Source of the DNA: Leucobacter soli
GTDB taxonomy: Bacteria; Actinomycetota; Actinomycetes; Actinomycetales; Microbacteriaceae
Direction: 5' to 3'
Assembly: GCF_910593785.1 (NCBI RefSeq)
Contig: NZ_CAJVAP010000004.1
Span: 1-64,000 of the forward strand
Length of the DNA: 64,000 nucleotides
Shown here: positions 24,652 to 33,649 of the stretch, in pieces
Position numbering within the stretch: position 1 is the first letter of the stretch
How the letters are laid out: each line of letters opens with the position of its first letter
The notes under the pieces: generated by a model
What the model saw: only the letters and a program-made list of their open reading frames with translations
What the model was told of the DNA's origin: nothing
The model's database searches: none
Program-made: the position numbers and the translations under genes

Positions 24652-24804
24652 AACACGGACCGGAGGCGCCGGGCGCGCCCGGCAGTGCGCCGGCCGGTGG
24701 CCCGGTGCGTGGGCCGGTGGCCCGGTGTCCGTCGCGGCAGTGCCAGAATGGAGGGGTGCCCGAAGCGGCGCGAATGACGAACGGCAGGCAGGGAGCAGGC
24801 GGCG

Positions 24805-25887
24805 ATGAGCTTTTCCGTTGCGGTAGCGGGAGCATCCGGATACGCGGGCGGTGAGCTGCTGCGGCTGCTCGCGGCTCATCCCGAGTTCGAGATCCGCACG
24901 GTGACCGGCCATTCGAGTGCCGGAAGGCCGCTGATCGAGTACCAGCCCCATCTGCGCTCGCTCGCGCATCTGACGCTCGAGGATACGAAGCCCGAGCTGC
25001 TGGACGGCCACGACATCGTCTTCTTCGCCCTGCCGCACGGCGCCTCGGGCGAGCTCACCGCTCAACTGCACCGCACCGGCACGGTCGTCGACTGCGGGGC
25101 GGATCACCGATTGCGGAGCGCTGCCGACTGGGCCGCGTTCTACGGCGGCGAGCACCACGGCCACTGGACCTACGGGGTACCCGAGCTGATCGTCGCCGGC
25201 GGGTCGCAGGATCGTGGATCGCAGGGCGGCGGGCTCGTGAAGCAGCGCGAGGCGCTGCGCGGGGCGACGAGGATCGCGGCTCCGGGCTGCAATGCGAGCA
25301 CGGTGGCGCTTTCGCTCGCACCGGGCGTCGCTGCCGGCGTGATCGAGGCGCAGGATCTCGTCACCGTCCTGGCGGTGGGACCGAGCGGCGCAGGAAAGGC
25401 TGCGAAGACGCACCTGCTCGGCTCCGAACTCATGGGCACGGCGAACCCCTACGCGGTCGGCGGCACGCATCGCCATATCCCCGAGATCCAGCAGGCTCTG
25501 CGCGACGCGGGCGCCGGTGCGGAGCCGACGCTGAGCTTCACCCCCGTGCTCGTGCCGATGAGCCGTGGGATCCTCGCGACCTCGACGGCGCGGCTCGCCC
25601 CGGGCGTCACGGCGCAGCAGGTTCGGGGCGCCTGGGAAGCCGCCTATGCGGACGAGCCGTTCGTGCAGGTGCTGCCCGAAGGGTCCTTTCCTCGCACCGC
25701 CGACACTCTGGGCGCGAACACCTGCCTCATGGGGATCGCCGTCGACGAGGCCGCCGGGCGGGTCGTCGTGGTCGCCGCGCTCGACAACCTCGCCAAGGGC
25801 ACGGCCGGCGCCGCCATCCAGTCGACGAACATCGCGCTCGGCCTCGACGAGACGCTCGGCCTGCCGGTGAACGGCGTCGCGCCGTGA
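24805..25887 (+). CDS. argC: N-acetyl-gamma-glutamyl-phosphate reductase
   Basis: A 360-aa enzyme of the third step of arginine synthesis, reducing N-acetylglutamyl phosphate with NADPH. The Rossmann start [17 protein letters not shown] and the catalytic cysteine motif APGCNAST near 156 are present, together with the downstream GPSGAGK and HRHIPEI motifs. It heads the arg cluster. In related genomes argC-argJ-argB are contiguous; here argB is displaced by the pilus locus. The gap to argJ is 100 nt. Confidence 0.95.
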   Translation: MSFSVAVAGASGYAGGELLRLLAAHPEFEIRTVTGHSSAGRPLIEYQPHLRSLAHLTLEDTKPELLDGHDIVFFALPHGASGELTAQLHRTGTVVDCGADHRLRSAADWAAFYGGEHHGHWTYGVPELIVAGGSQDRGSQGGGLVKQREALRGATRIAAPGCNASTVALSLAPGVAAGVIEAQDLVTVLAVGPSGAGKAAKTHLLGSELMGTANPYAVGGTHRHIPEIQQALRDAGAGAEPTLSFTPVLVPMSRGILATSTARLAPGVTAQQVRGAWEAAYADEPFVQVLPEGSFPRTADTLGANTCLMGIAVDEAAGRVVVVAALDNLAKGTAGAAIQSTNIALGLDETLGLPVNGVAP

Positions 25888-25934
25888 GCCCGAACCCTCT
25901 CGAAAGGCGAGAAATTGCTCAGATCGCGCCGATC

Positions 25935-25991
25935 ATGAGCACTTTTTCGCCTCTCGCTGCCGCTGCAGAAGAAAGAACAGAGAAACCATGA
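25935..25991 (+). CDS. Possible 18-aa leader peptide overlapping argJ start
   Basis: ATG-to-TGA frame MSTFSPLAAAAEERTEKP whose TGA overlaps the argJ ATG by 4 nt (CCATGACC). It could couple argJ translation, but it lacks the Arg-codon run of an attenuator and may be coincidence. Confidence 0.25.
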   Translation: MSTFSPLAAAAEERTEKP

Positions 25992-27142
25992 CCGTCACCT
26001 TCCCGCAGGGGTTCCGCTCGGCCGGCATCGCCGTCGGGCTGAAGAGCACCGGCAAGCCCGACCTCGCCCTCGTCGTCAACGACGGCCCGCACCGCGCGGC
26101 GGCGGTCGTCTTCACCAGCAACCGCGCGCAGGCCAACCCGATCCTGTGGAGCCGCAAGGTCGCCGCCGACGGCCCGGCGCGCGCCGTGATCCTCAACTCG
26201 GGAGGAGCGAACTGCTTCACCGGCGACTTCGGCTATGCCACGGCTCGCCTGACCGCAGAAGCCGTCGCGGGCGAGCTGGACGCTGCGCCCGAGGACGTGC
26301 TCGTCTGCTCGACCGGCCTCATCGGCACCGGGGACCAGGCGTTCCGCGACAAGATCGTCGACGGCGTACCGGACCTGGTGCAGCAGCTCGCCGAGGACGA
26401 CACGACGGCCCCTGCGGCGATCCTCACCACCGACTCGGTCGAGAAGACCGCGACCCACGCGGGGAACGGCTGGCGGATCGGCGCGATGGCGAAGGGCGCC
26501 GGCATGCTCGCCCCGGGCCTCGCGACCATGCTCGTGGTCATCACCACGGACGCGCGGATCGACGGCGACGCCGCGGATCGCGCGTTGCGCGCGGCCGTCG
26601 GCGGCACGATCAACCGCCTCGACAGCGACGGCTGCATGTCGACGAACGATCAGGTCACGCTGCTGGTCAGCGGTGCGAGCGGCGTCGCAGCCGATGAGGC
26701 GGAGTTCACGGCGGCCTTGACGGCGGTCTGCGACGATCTGGCGGCCCAGCTGCAGGCCGACGCCGAGGGCGCGAGCCACGACATCGACATCGAGGTGTGC
26801 GGCGCCGCGAGCGAGGCGGACGCGGTCGAGGTGGGCCGCTCGGTCGCCCGCAACAACCTCTTCAAGGCCGCGATCTTCGGCAACGACCCGAACTGGGGGC
26901 GCGTGCTCGCCGCGATCGGCACGACCGAGGCGGCGTTCGACCCCTACGCGGCGGATGTCAGCTTCAACGGCGTGCGCCTGTGCCACGCGGGCGGGCCTGA
27001 CCGCCCGGTCGACGAGTGCGACTTGACGCCGCGCCGTACGCACGTGCTCATCGAGCTCTTCGCCGGCGAGCACACGGCGACGATCCGCACGAACGATCTC
27101 ACGCACGACTACGTGCATGAGAACAGCGCGTACTCGAGCTGA
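25988..27142 (+). CDS. argJ: Bifunctional glutamate N-acetyltransferase / ornithine acetyltransferase
   Basis: A 384-aa member of the ArgJ family, which transfers the acetyl group from acetylornithine to glutamate in the cyclic arginine pathway. Autocleavage site region KGAGMLAPGLATMLVVITTDA is near residue 170, with cleavage before the Thr of ATML to make two chains. The nucleophile and the FGNDPNWGRVLAA motif late in the protein are intact. It is the last arg gene before the pilus locus and is followed by a strong inverted repeat. Confidence 0.95.
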   Translation: MTVTFPQGFRSAGIAVGLKSTGKPDLALVVNDGPHRAAAVVFTSNRAQANPILWSRKVAADGPARAVILNSGGANCFTGDFGYATARLTAEAVAGELDAAPEDVLVCSTGLIGTGDQAFRDKIVDGVPDLVQQLAEDDTTAPAAILTTDSVEKTATHAGNGWRIGAMAKGAGMLAPGLATMLVVITTDARIDGDAADRALRAAVGGTINRLDSDGCMSTNDQVTLLVSGASGVAADEAEFTAALTAVCDDLAAQLQADAEGASHDIDIEVCGAASEADAVEVGRSVARNNLFKAAIFGNDPNWGRVLAAIGTTEAAFDPYAADVSFNGVRLCHAGGPDRPVDECDLTPRRTHVLIELFAGEHTATIRTNDLTHDYVHENSAYSS

Positions 27143-27221
27143 GGTTCGCGACGGGCCCGGCCTCGTGGGTGCGGGTGGTCGGCGCGTGCTGACCGGTGCT
27201 TGCTGACCGCCGCTCGGTAAG

Positions 27222-27275
27222 AAATCTGCGCAGCGTCAGCTATTCTCGCGCGGAACAGCTGACGCTGCGCCGATT
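27222..27275. repeat. Near-perfect 20-bp inverted repeat, probable bidirectional terminator
   Basis: Arms 27222-27241 and 27256-27275 match at 19 of 20 positions (core GCGCAGCGTCAGCT / AGCTGACGCTGCGC) around a 14-nt loop. A third copy of the TCTGACGCTGCGCAGA core follows at about 27275-27293. It sits between the converging argJ and pilO genes. Confidence 0.6.
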
Positions 27276-27356
27276 TCTGACGCTGCGCAGACCCCTGACA
27301 GTGTGCGTGTTCGTCGGCGCATACGACCGCGCCGAGAAAACCGAATGGCGGGGCGA

Positions 27357-28007
27357 CTACTCCGCCGGGGCCTCCTCTGCGGGCGCCACGACCGGAGCGT
27401 CGGATGCGGCGTAGGCGGCCGCGGCCTCGGCCGTCATGAGCACCCACGTCGTTCCGGTGACCTGCACCTTCGAAGCCTCGGTTCCGACGGCGTAGGCTAC
27501 CGAGCCGACCGTGATGTAGCGATCGAGCTTCTGCACGCGCGAGACGAAGTCGCGCAGCTTGGTCTGGTCTCCCGTGGCCTCCATCTCGATCGTGATGCCC
27601 ACGAGACGCCCGTCTCCGGTGCTCGGTGCAGGCTGCTGCCACTCGGGCGGGGTGTAGGCGAGGATCGGGCTCGTGGTGAGCTTCTCGATCGTGACGTCCG
27701 CCCGTGAGCCGGCCGACTCGAGCTCACGGAGCAGGTCCGGCAGCTGGGCCGTCTCGGGGATCGCGTCCTGATACTCCCCGAGGTCGCGCTTGTACTCGCG
27801 CAGATTCTCGCTCTGCGCTTTCAGACCGGCGACGGCGACCTGCTCGATGTCGTTCAGGCCCCGCTCCTGCGCGGTGGCCTCTTTCGCCTGATCGAGCGCC
27901 TTGAGCTGCGGCTCGACCCCGAGGAGCCAGCTGAGCGCGACCGCGCCGACGGCGAGGAGGATCAGGCCGATCAGCAGCAGCCTGCCGCGTGAACCGGTGA
28001 ACATCAC
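27357..28007 (-). CDS. pilO: Type IV pilus inner-membrane protein PilO-like
   Basis: A 216-aa protein: one TM helix (LLLIGLILLAVGAVALSWLL), a coiled-coil stretch (KALDQAKEATAQERGLNDIEQ), then a ferredoxin-like fold with YQDAIPETAQLPDLLRELE and GRLVGITIEMEATGDQTKLRDFVSRVQKL. The C-terminal 25 residues are Ala/Pro/Glu-rich. PilO partners PilN in the alignment complex that links the extension machinery to the envelope. Its start overlaps the PilN stop by 4 nt. Last gene of the operon. Confidence 0.85.
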   Translation of the reverse strand: MMFTGSRGRLLLIGLILLAVGAVALSWLLGVEPQLKALDQAKEATAQERGLNDIEQVAVAGLKAQSENLREYKRDLGEYQDAIPETAQLPDLLRELESAGSRADVTIEKLTTSPILAYTPPEWQQPAPSTGDGRLVGITIEMEATGDQTKLRDFVSRVQKLDRYITVGSVAYAVGTEASKVQVTGTTWVLMTAEAAAAYAASDAPVVAPAEEAPAE

Positions 28008-28795
28008 TGCACCCCTCCCGTGGTCGTCGTCTCATCGAGCGAGGCCTGCGTCAGCGACTCCCGAAGTGCGTCGAGCGTGGCCTCGTCGATGTCCTTCGCC
28101 CGGCTCGTGCCGACCGCATCCACGCCGAGGCGGATCAGGCCGGTGAAGGCGTAGCCGCCGTCCTTGTCCACGGAGGCCGAGGTCTGCGTGGCCCATTCGA
28201 AGCCGGTCATCCTCGATTCGAGCCGGTCGAGCAGCTTCGCGCCGGTGTCGGCCGAGGTGCTCGTCACCCGGTACTCGATGAAGATCACGGAGAGCGAGCT
28301 GAGGGGATTCGCCTCGCTGGTGCTCGTGACTCCCACCGAGCCGACGCCGGGGGAGAGGCGCTGGCCGAGGTTGAGCGTCGAAGCGTCGGCGCCGCTGGGC
28401 AGCGCGTTGGTGAATTCGCGGGTCACACCCGCCCAGTCGACCTCGGCGTAGAGCGCGATCGCCTGCGCAGCACGGGCGGTCTCGAGCTCGCCGTTCACCT
28501 CGGTGACCTCGGCGTACTGCGCGCGCTCGGCGCGCAGTGCCGCGCCGCGCTGCTGCTCGGCCACGAGCTCCGCCTTCGCCTCGTTCGCGCTCATCGCCAC
28601 CGCGACGCTGCCCGCGGCCCCGATGAGCAGCAGGCCGACGACACCGAGAGCGAGCACGCGCAGGACGCGTCGCTCGGCAAGCCCGGTGTAGTACTCCTGC
28701 GGCAGGAGGTTGACGCTGGCGAGCACGGGCTTCGATATCTGGTCGGCCCCCCGTCGCGACTTCGGCGACTCGTCGCCCTTCTTCCTCGGGCTCAT
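28004..28795 (-). CDS. pilN: Type IV pilus assembly protein PilN-like
   Basis: A 263-aa protein. A cytoplasmic, basic head (1-30) carries the PilM-binding motif VNLLPQEY near 28-35. A TM helix (VLALGVVGLLLIGAAGSVAVAM) is followed by a coiled coil (EAKAELVAEQQRGAALRAERAQYAEV) and a periplasmic-like alpha/beta domain. It overlaps the PilM stop and PilO start by 4 nt, so the three are translationally coupled. Confidence 0.85.
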   Translation of the reverse strand: MSPRKKGDESPKSRRGADQISKPVLASVNLLPQEYYTGLAERRVLRVLALGVVGLLLIGAAGSVAVAMSANEAKAELVAEQQRGAALRAERAQYAEVTEVNGELETARAAQAIALYAEVDWAGVTREFTNALPSGADASTLNLGQRLSPGVGSVGVTSTSEANPLSSLSVIFIEYRVTSTSADTGAKLLDRLESRMTGFEWATQTSASVDKDGGYAFTGLIRLGVDAVGTSRAKDIDEATLDALRESLTQASLDETTTTGGVQ

Positions 28796-29856
28796 CGCGC
28801 ACCCCCTCCGATCGTGAGACCCAGCAATGCGGCGAGCTCGGGACCCAGACCGTTCAGCTCCGCTTGATCGACGCGGCCGGCCAGCGTGAACGTCCCGAAC
28901 GGGTTCGCGTATTCGACGGGAACCCGCTGCGCGTCCTGCAGCACGCTGCTCAGGCCGCCGAGGCGCGAGCCGCCGCCGGAGAGGACGATGCGTTCGATCG
29001 TTCGCTCCGGGTACTTCGACGTGTAGTAGCCGATCGTTCCCTGCACGTTGCCGAGCAGCGCTGCGACGCTCTCGCGGATCGAGTTCTCCGCCTCGATCTC
29101 TGCCTTGTCCCCTTGCACGGCGTACAGCCCGAGCCGGATCTTGAGGGCCTCGGCCTGCACGAAGCTGAGATCCTGCAGCTGCGCCAGCGTGCGCGTGATG
29201 TCATCGCCGCCGTTCGGGATCACGCGCACGAACTGGGGCGTGCCGTCGGTGACGAGCACCACCTGGGTCGTGTTCGCGCCGATGTTGAGGATGGCGGTCG
29301 TGCCGGTGGTCTGCGCACCGGTCAGCACCCGGCTGAGTGCGAGTGCGGAAAGGTCGACCCCGGTGACGGTCAGCCCCGCCCGGGTCAGGATCTTGGCGTT
29401 CGTCAGAATGCCGTCCTTCGGTGCTGCGATGAGCAGGCCCTCCTGGCCGGCCGAGCGGCGGCCCGTTTCGGCGTCCTCGATCTGGTCCTCGCGCAGCGGG
29501 ACGAAGTCGAGCACCGTCTCCTCGACCGGGGCGCTGATGATGTCCTGCACCTGGAACGCGAGGGTCCGATTCGTGTGGCCGCCCGGTACGATCGGCAGCG
29601 TCGCCTCGCGCACGAGCACCTTGCGGCTGCCGACGCCCATGACGACGTGCTTGGTCGAGAAGCGGGACTTGCGCCAGAGCTGCTTGATCGCGCTGATGAC
29701 CTCGGTCGGGTGCTGGATCTCGCCGTCGAAGACGGCTCCCTCCGAGAGCGGAGCCGCGCCGTAGCGCTGGATCACCGGCGACGGGGTGTGCGCACGAGAC
29801 ACCTCGACCGCGCGCACGCCGGAACGGCTCAATTCGACCGCGACAACGTTGCTCAC
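28792..29856 (-). CDS. pilM: Type IV pilus assembly ATPase-like protein PilM
   Basis: A 354-aa actin-fold protein of the FtsA family. Residues 1-20 form the first phosphate-binding strand (VVAVELSRSGVRAVEVSRA); the adenosine-binding segment is VLSGGGSRLGGL near 289, and the INIGANTTQVVLV motif is near 193. PilM is cytoplasmic and binds the N-terminal tail of PilN. It is 53 nt downstream of the PilX-like gene and overlaps PilN by 4 nt. Confidence 0.9.
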   Translation of the reverse strand: MSNVVAVELSRSGVRAVEVSRAHTPSPVIQRYGAAPLSEGAVFDGEIQHPTEVISAIKQLWRKSRFSTKHVVMGVGSRKVLVREATLPIVPGGHTNRTLAFQVQDIISAPVEETVLDFVPLREDQIEDAETGRRSAGQEGLLIAAPKDGILTNAKILTRAGLTVTGVDLSALALSRVLTGAQTTGTTAILNIGANTTQVVLVTDGTPQFVRVIPNGGDDITRTLAQLQDLSFVQAEALKIRLGLYAVQGDKAEIEAENSIRESVAALLGNVQGTIGYYTSKYPERTIERIVLSGGGSRLGGLSSVLQDAQRVPVEYANPFGTFTLAGRVDQAELNGLGPELAALLGLTIGGGAR

Positions 29857-29908
29857 GATGCCCCCTCCTCTTCTGCCTGGAAAACTGCGTACTGTTCGCG
29901 GGCGTTCG

Positions 29909-31594
29909 TCATTCGGAGACCTCGCGGAAGCTGCCGAACGACGAGGCCGAGCTCTGCGGTGGTGCGTTCCACTTCTGCTCCAGCGAGCCCGAGGCGCAGG
30001 GCTTCATGCGCAGGTACGACCAATTGCCCTCGAACTTGTTGTCGTCGTCGGCGGTGAGGCAGCGGCCGTAGCTGTCGATGAACGCCCATGACCTGGCCTG
30101 GTCCGGTACGTGCGTGTAGCGCGTGAACCTCTGCTTCGCGTCGCCCGAGTTGCACGCCTTGAAGACGAGTTCGGAGACCCCGGTCGTGCTGGCCACGGTC
30201 AAGCAGTAGTCGGAGCTGGGGGTTACCTTGATCTGCTGCGGGCCGTTCTTGCAGGCCGCATCCTCGGTGTTCGCGCACATGGTCGGGAGGGTGCCGTTGG
30301 TGTAGTTCCTCGACGGTTCCGTGTACTTCCACTTGTGGTTCCAGTCGAAGGCGTTGTTCCCGGTCGGGTCCTGCTTGCAGGGGTAGACGATCATGAACGC
30401 CTTGTTGATGTCGGCGTGGGTCACGTCGGCGCAGCGGCCGAACTCCTTGTAGTTGACGAGCTGATCGGTGGACTTGCTCGCAGCGCCCGGGCCCACACGC
30501 GGCGACGGGTCGAACTGCGTGGTGGTGGCGCCGATCCACAGGACGTTGCCGTTGTTGTAGGGCCGGAGACTCGAGTTGTTCCGCAACGTCTGGCAGTTGG
30601 TACTCGTCGGGCTGACCGGGGTGGTGTTCGTACTCCGGCTGCAGTGCATGCCGTTCCACGTCCAGCCGGCGTCCCAGCCCCAGCGCTGGCCGGCGTCGGC
30701 ACGGTTGGAGCCGCCTGGACCGCAGGCTGTGAGTCTGGCCCGTTGGCTCGACGAGGTCGTGTCGGGGTTCGTGATGCAGAGCTCGGTGACGCCGGTGACG
30801 CCGATGGTCGAGGCGAGGGAGAGGTGCCATTTCTTGTCGTAGACCCAGTTCACGAGCGCTGCGTTGGCCGGATCCTCGCACTGCGCCTTCGACACGAAGT
30901 TGATCTGCGCGTTGGCTGCGGCGCTCGCCGCCATCAGGCACTGCGCGCCGCCGGAGACCCAGATCGGGCCGCCGGGAATGTTGACGTTGGTGAGCCGGAA
31001 CTCGTAGATCGCAGAGACCGTCCGATTGCCGAGCTTCTCGTCCAGGTCCGAGATTCCGGCGCCGGTGCCGGTCGCCGTCACGACCGCGTATCCGGGCTGG
31101 TTGGTCGTGCTCAGGCCGCAGTGGATCTGATTGGCCGGGTTGCTGATCCAGGCCTGGCCCTTTCCGAGCGGGTTGTCGGAGTGGTAGGTGATGGCGATGT
31201 CATAGCCGAGTCCGGAGGCCGAGGACGAGCCGTCGTCGAGGCTGCCGGCCAGCTTGCCGTAGTAGCGGGTGACGCCGTCGGGATCGAGGTTCGAGCTGCA
31301 GGGAAGATCCGCCGGCTTGCCGTAGGTGTTGCCGTTCGTGGCGACCCGGCTGTGCAGGCGGAGCTCGGCGAGCCCGGCCTGGAGGCCGGCCTCGGCCGCG
31401 TACACGGTCTGGGTGCGCTTCTGCGCGGTCTGCAGCGGCACGAACTGGCTGACGATCGACCCCAGCAGGAGCAGAGAGAGCCCCGCGATCACGATGATGG
31501 TGAGCAGGGTGAGCATGAGCGCGGCGCCATCGTCGTTCCGCGTCGTCTCGCGCAGTCGCTGTGTGAGGTGCATGATGTGCCTCGTTCGTCTCAT
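29909..31594 (-). CDS. PilX-like minor pilin/assembly protein with ricin-type lectin repeats, putative pilus adhesin
   Basis: A 561-aa protein. The N-terminus has a PilX-type hydrophobic segment (DDGAALMLTLLTIIVIAGLSLLLLGSIV, 21-50) with a Gly before the helix and no Glu at +5. From about residue 215 to 545 there are at least four, probably five, repeats of the ricin-B pattern: Cys-Leu/Ala-x-Val ... Cys-x(5-7)-Gln/Asn-x-W/F, for example YCLTVASTTGVSELVFKAC near 463 and GRCLTADDDNKFEGNWSYLR near 510. Cysteines are paired in each repeat. Ricin domains bind sugars or proteins, so a glycan-binding tip protein is inferred. Start ATG 31594 overlaps the upstream gene's stop. Confidence 0.75.
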   Translation of the reverse strand: MRRTRHIMHLTQRLRETTRNDDGAALMLTLLTIIVIAGLSLLLLGSIVSQFVPLQTAQKRTQTVYAAEAGLQAGLAELRLHSRVATNGNTYGKPADLPCSSNLDPDGVTRYYGKLAGSLDDGSSSASGLGYDIAITYHSDNPLGKGQAWISNPANQIHCGLSTTNQPGYAVVTATGTGAGISDLDEKLGNRTVSAIYEFRLTNVNIPGGPIWVSGGAQCLMAASAAANAQINFVSKAQCEDPANAALVNWVYDKKWHLSLASTIGVTGVTELCITNPDTTSSSQRARLTACGPGGSNRADAGQRWGWDAGWTWNGMHCSRSTNTTPVSPTSTNCQTLRNNSSLRPYNNGNVLWIGATTTQFDPSPRVGPGAASKSTDQLVNYKEFGRCADVTHADINKAFMIVYPCKQDPTGNNAFDWNHKWKYTEPSRNYTNGTLPTMCANTEDAACKNGPQQIKVTPSSDYCLTVASTTGVSELVFKACNSGDAKQRFTRYTHVPDQARSWAFIDSYGRCLTADDDNKFEGNWSYLRMKPCASGSLEQKWNAPPQSSASSFGSFREVSE

Positions 31595-32343
31595 GGGCGT
31601 TCCACCGTTCCGCCTCCGTCGCAGACCTGCCCGCCGGTGTTGGTCTCCGAGAGCACGGTGGTGTTGCGGGCGATGAAGGTGTTCGTCGAGGTCGTCTCGG
31701 CGCTGTATCCCTCGGCTCCGACGCGCAGTTGCAGCACGAGGCGCTGATACGGTGCGTCCAGCGTCGCCTTCGTGCGGGTGAAGGGGTAGGTCGCGGGTGC
31801 GCCGGTGCCGCCCGGGAGCACGTCGGCGGCGAGGGTCTGCCAGGCGGTGCCCGAAGGTGGATCCTGATGGCTCGTGCCGCCGGTCCAGGACCAGCGCCGC
31901 ATCGAGATGGTGGCGGCCGTCGGGTCGTAGCGGAGCTGCGTGCAATGATTCTTGACGTCGGAGCTGGCGTCCGCGCCGGTGAAGTACTCGATGTACGCGC
32001 GGCCCCCGCTGACTCCCGGGGCGTTGATCTCCTGCGCGAAGCGGACCGTCGGGTCGATGCGCTGATAGAGCAGCCCGACGCTCGTGCTGGCTTCGATGCG
32101 GTTCGTCGCCGTCGCCGTCGTGCGGGTGAGGCCGATGAGGCCGGCGATGAAGACGCTCAGGAACACCGCGAAGATCGAGAAGGCGACGATGAGTTCGACG
32201 AGGCTGAAGCCGTGGTCATTTGCGAGCGGTGAGGTGCGTGTCCCCTCGGCCCGTCGAAGGGGACGAGCACAGGAGGCCGGGCGTTTCGACAAGCTCAGCG
32301 GCTGGCGGACTCCGGAAACCCGATGCGGAATGCTAGCTCGCAT
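31591..32343 (-). CDS. Prepilin-type N-terminal domain protein (PilW-like)
   Basis: A 250-aa protein with a prepilin cleavage motif HGFSLVELIVAFSIF at residues 43-57, Glu at +5 and an unusually long, basic leader of about 43 residues. That leader overlaps a REP-like sequence (TTTCGACAAGCTCAG) at about 32283-32297, which looks inserted between the ATG and the pilin motif. The rest is a minor-pilin globular domain with a Cys pair near the end. Its start overlaps the PilV-like gene by 11 nt. Confidence 0.8.
   Translation of the reverse strand: MRASIPHRVSGVRQPLSLSKRPASCARPLRRAEGTRTSPLANDHGFSLVELIVAFSIFAVFLSVFIAGLIGLTRTTATATNRIEASTSVGLLYQRIDPTVRFAQEINAPGVSGGRAYIEYFTGADASSDVKNHCTQLRYDPTAATISMRRWSWTGGTSHQDPPSGTAWQTLAADVLPGGTGAPATYPFTRTKATLDAPYQRLVLQLRVGAEGYSAETTSTNTFIARNTTVLSETNTGGQVCDGGGTVERP
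32283..32297 (+). repeat. REP-like GACAAGCTCAG element inside the pilW leader
   Basis: TTTCGACAAGCTCAG is the core of a palindromic repeat common in intergenic DNA of high-GC actinobacteria. Nearby GTCGAAGGGGACGAGC at about 32256 gives a partial inverted partner. Only this copy is seen in the window. Confidence 0.35.
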
Positions 32344-32938
32344 CGCTCCACTCCAGGTCCGTGTCGAGGTTGATGAGGCTCATGGCTTCGTATGAGCAAT
32401 AGCCCGCCGGGCTGCCGGTGCAGGCGTCGCCCGCGGTCCATTTGGTGACGACGATGGTCCGTACCATGGCATTGCCGGTCCCGGTCTTGAGGCAGCGCAA
32501 CTCGCCCGTGCCGTTCTTCTGCTGGGTGCAGGTGCCGATCAGGGTCTCGACCGTGTAATCGGTGCCGTCGCGCCTCACGTTCTGCTGCAGCGGCAGGAGC
32601 GCGGCTGCCGAGCCGGAGGCGGCAGCGGGATCGGATGCGGCGTTCGTCTGGGCGACACCGGGATGCGTGCTCACACGCGTGAACTGCGCGCCGACGTCGG
32701 AGGAATGCCGACCGGCGACGAGCGGGGCGACGGCGGTGAGGCCCGAGGCGCGGACCCGCACCTGCTCCATGGCCTCCTGCGTCACGATGACGCCGGCCTG
32801 CTGGCGCTGCTGCGCGGTTGAGAACTGCAGGCTGTTGATGATGAGAGGAAGCGCCGCCACGGTGACGACGAGCAGCAGGGTGATGGCCACGATCACCTCG
32901 ATGAGCGTGAAACCGCGATCAGAGCGACTTCGGTGCAT
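32333..32938 (-). CDS. Prepilin-type N-terminal domain protein (PilV-like)
   Basis: A 201-aa minor pilin. The class III cleavage motif RGFTLIEVIVAITLLLVV starts at residue 8 with Glu at +5, so the leader is 9 residues. The globular part is Ser/Ala-rich and has two pairs of Cys (TCTQQ and CSYEAM regions). It is expected to be processed by the PilD encoded after argB. Confidence 0.85.
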   Translation of the reverse strand: MHRSRSDRGFTLIEVIVAITLLLVVTVAALPLIINSLQFSTAQQRQQAGVIVTQEAMEQVRVRASGLTAVAPLVAGRHSSDVGAQFTRVSTHPGVAQTNAASDPAAASGSAAALLPLQQNVRRDGTDYTVETLIGTCTQQKNGTGELRCLKTGTGNAMVRTIVVTKWTAGDACTGSPAGYCSYEAMSLINLDTDLEWSDAS

Positions 32939-33009
32939 CGTGCAACCTCCCCCCAGAGTGCAAGATATTGAGTTGGTTCCTAGAGAGGCAGAGGAACGAT
33001 CTGCGAAGC

Positions 33010-33045
33010 ATTGGGGCGCCCGCCCGTTCGAGCGGACGCCCCAAT
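33010..33045 (-). terminator. Hairpin after the major pilin gene
   Basis: Arms 33010-33023 and 33032-33045 (ATTGGGGCG.CCGC, one C-A mismatch) with an 8-nt loop. No T-run on the minus strand. It may cut pilA transcript from the downstream minor pilins to keep pilA abundant. Confidence 0.5.
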
Positions 33046-33064
33046 CAGCGTGTTGGCGAGCGGC

Positions 33065-33505
33065 TTACCAGGCGCTGCTGCCGTTGCTGCTGGTGTAGAC
33101 GTAGTCGTCCGCACCCAGATCAGCGTGAGTGCCAGTGATGGTGTAGTCGTTGCCAGTTGCGGCGAACGCGACGGTAACGCCCTGGCTCACGGAGATCGTT
33201 GCGACCGTTGCCGAACCCTTGGTGATGTTGCCCGTGGTCGGGCCGGGGCCCGTCGAACCGGGGACGGTCAGGCCGGTGAGGCTCCCGTTGTTCTGCGTCA
33301 GCGCGGTCTCGACGGCGAGGCGGGCATTGGCGACGTCGCTCTCGACGGCCGATCGCCAGGCGCCCTGGCGCTGGTTCAGGAAAATCGGGATCGCGATGGC
33401 CGCGAGGATACCGATGATGATGACGACGACGAGGAGCTCGATCAGGGTGAAACCCTTCTCGTCATTCTTCTTGCGCGCAACGGCGGCAATGAGACGCTCA
33501 ATCAT
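33065..33505 (-). CDS. pilA: Major type IV pilin PilA
   Basis: A 146-aa protein: 17-residue leader MIERLIAAVARKKNDEKG, then cleavage before Phe in GFTLIELLVVVIIIGILAAIAIPIF (Glu at +5) and the usual alpha helix. The mature head domain is rich in Thr, Gly and Ser with no Cys pair, and ends SSNGSSAW. It is the likely fibre subunit. AAAGGT is 9 nt before the ATG, and a hairpin follows the gene. Confidence 0.95.
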   Translation of the reverse strand: MIERLIAAVARKKNDEKGFTLIELLVVVIIIGILAAIAIPIFLNQRQGAWRSAVESDVANARLAVETALTQNNGSLTGLTVPGSTGPGPTTGNITKGSATVATISVSQGVTVAFAATGNDYTITGTHADLGADDYVYTSSNGSSAW

Positions 33506-33649
33506 TGACTGACCTTTCTTTCGGGTACGGCGGGTCTAGCTAATGCATGAGCGCATTACCCCCCCCGCTATTACCTTGATCTAGAAACCGTGAACCGTCA
33601 AGTTAAGGTTGAGACACGGTTCCCTATGAACAAGATATGTGCGTGGTTC

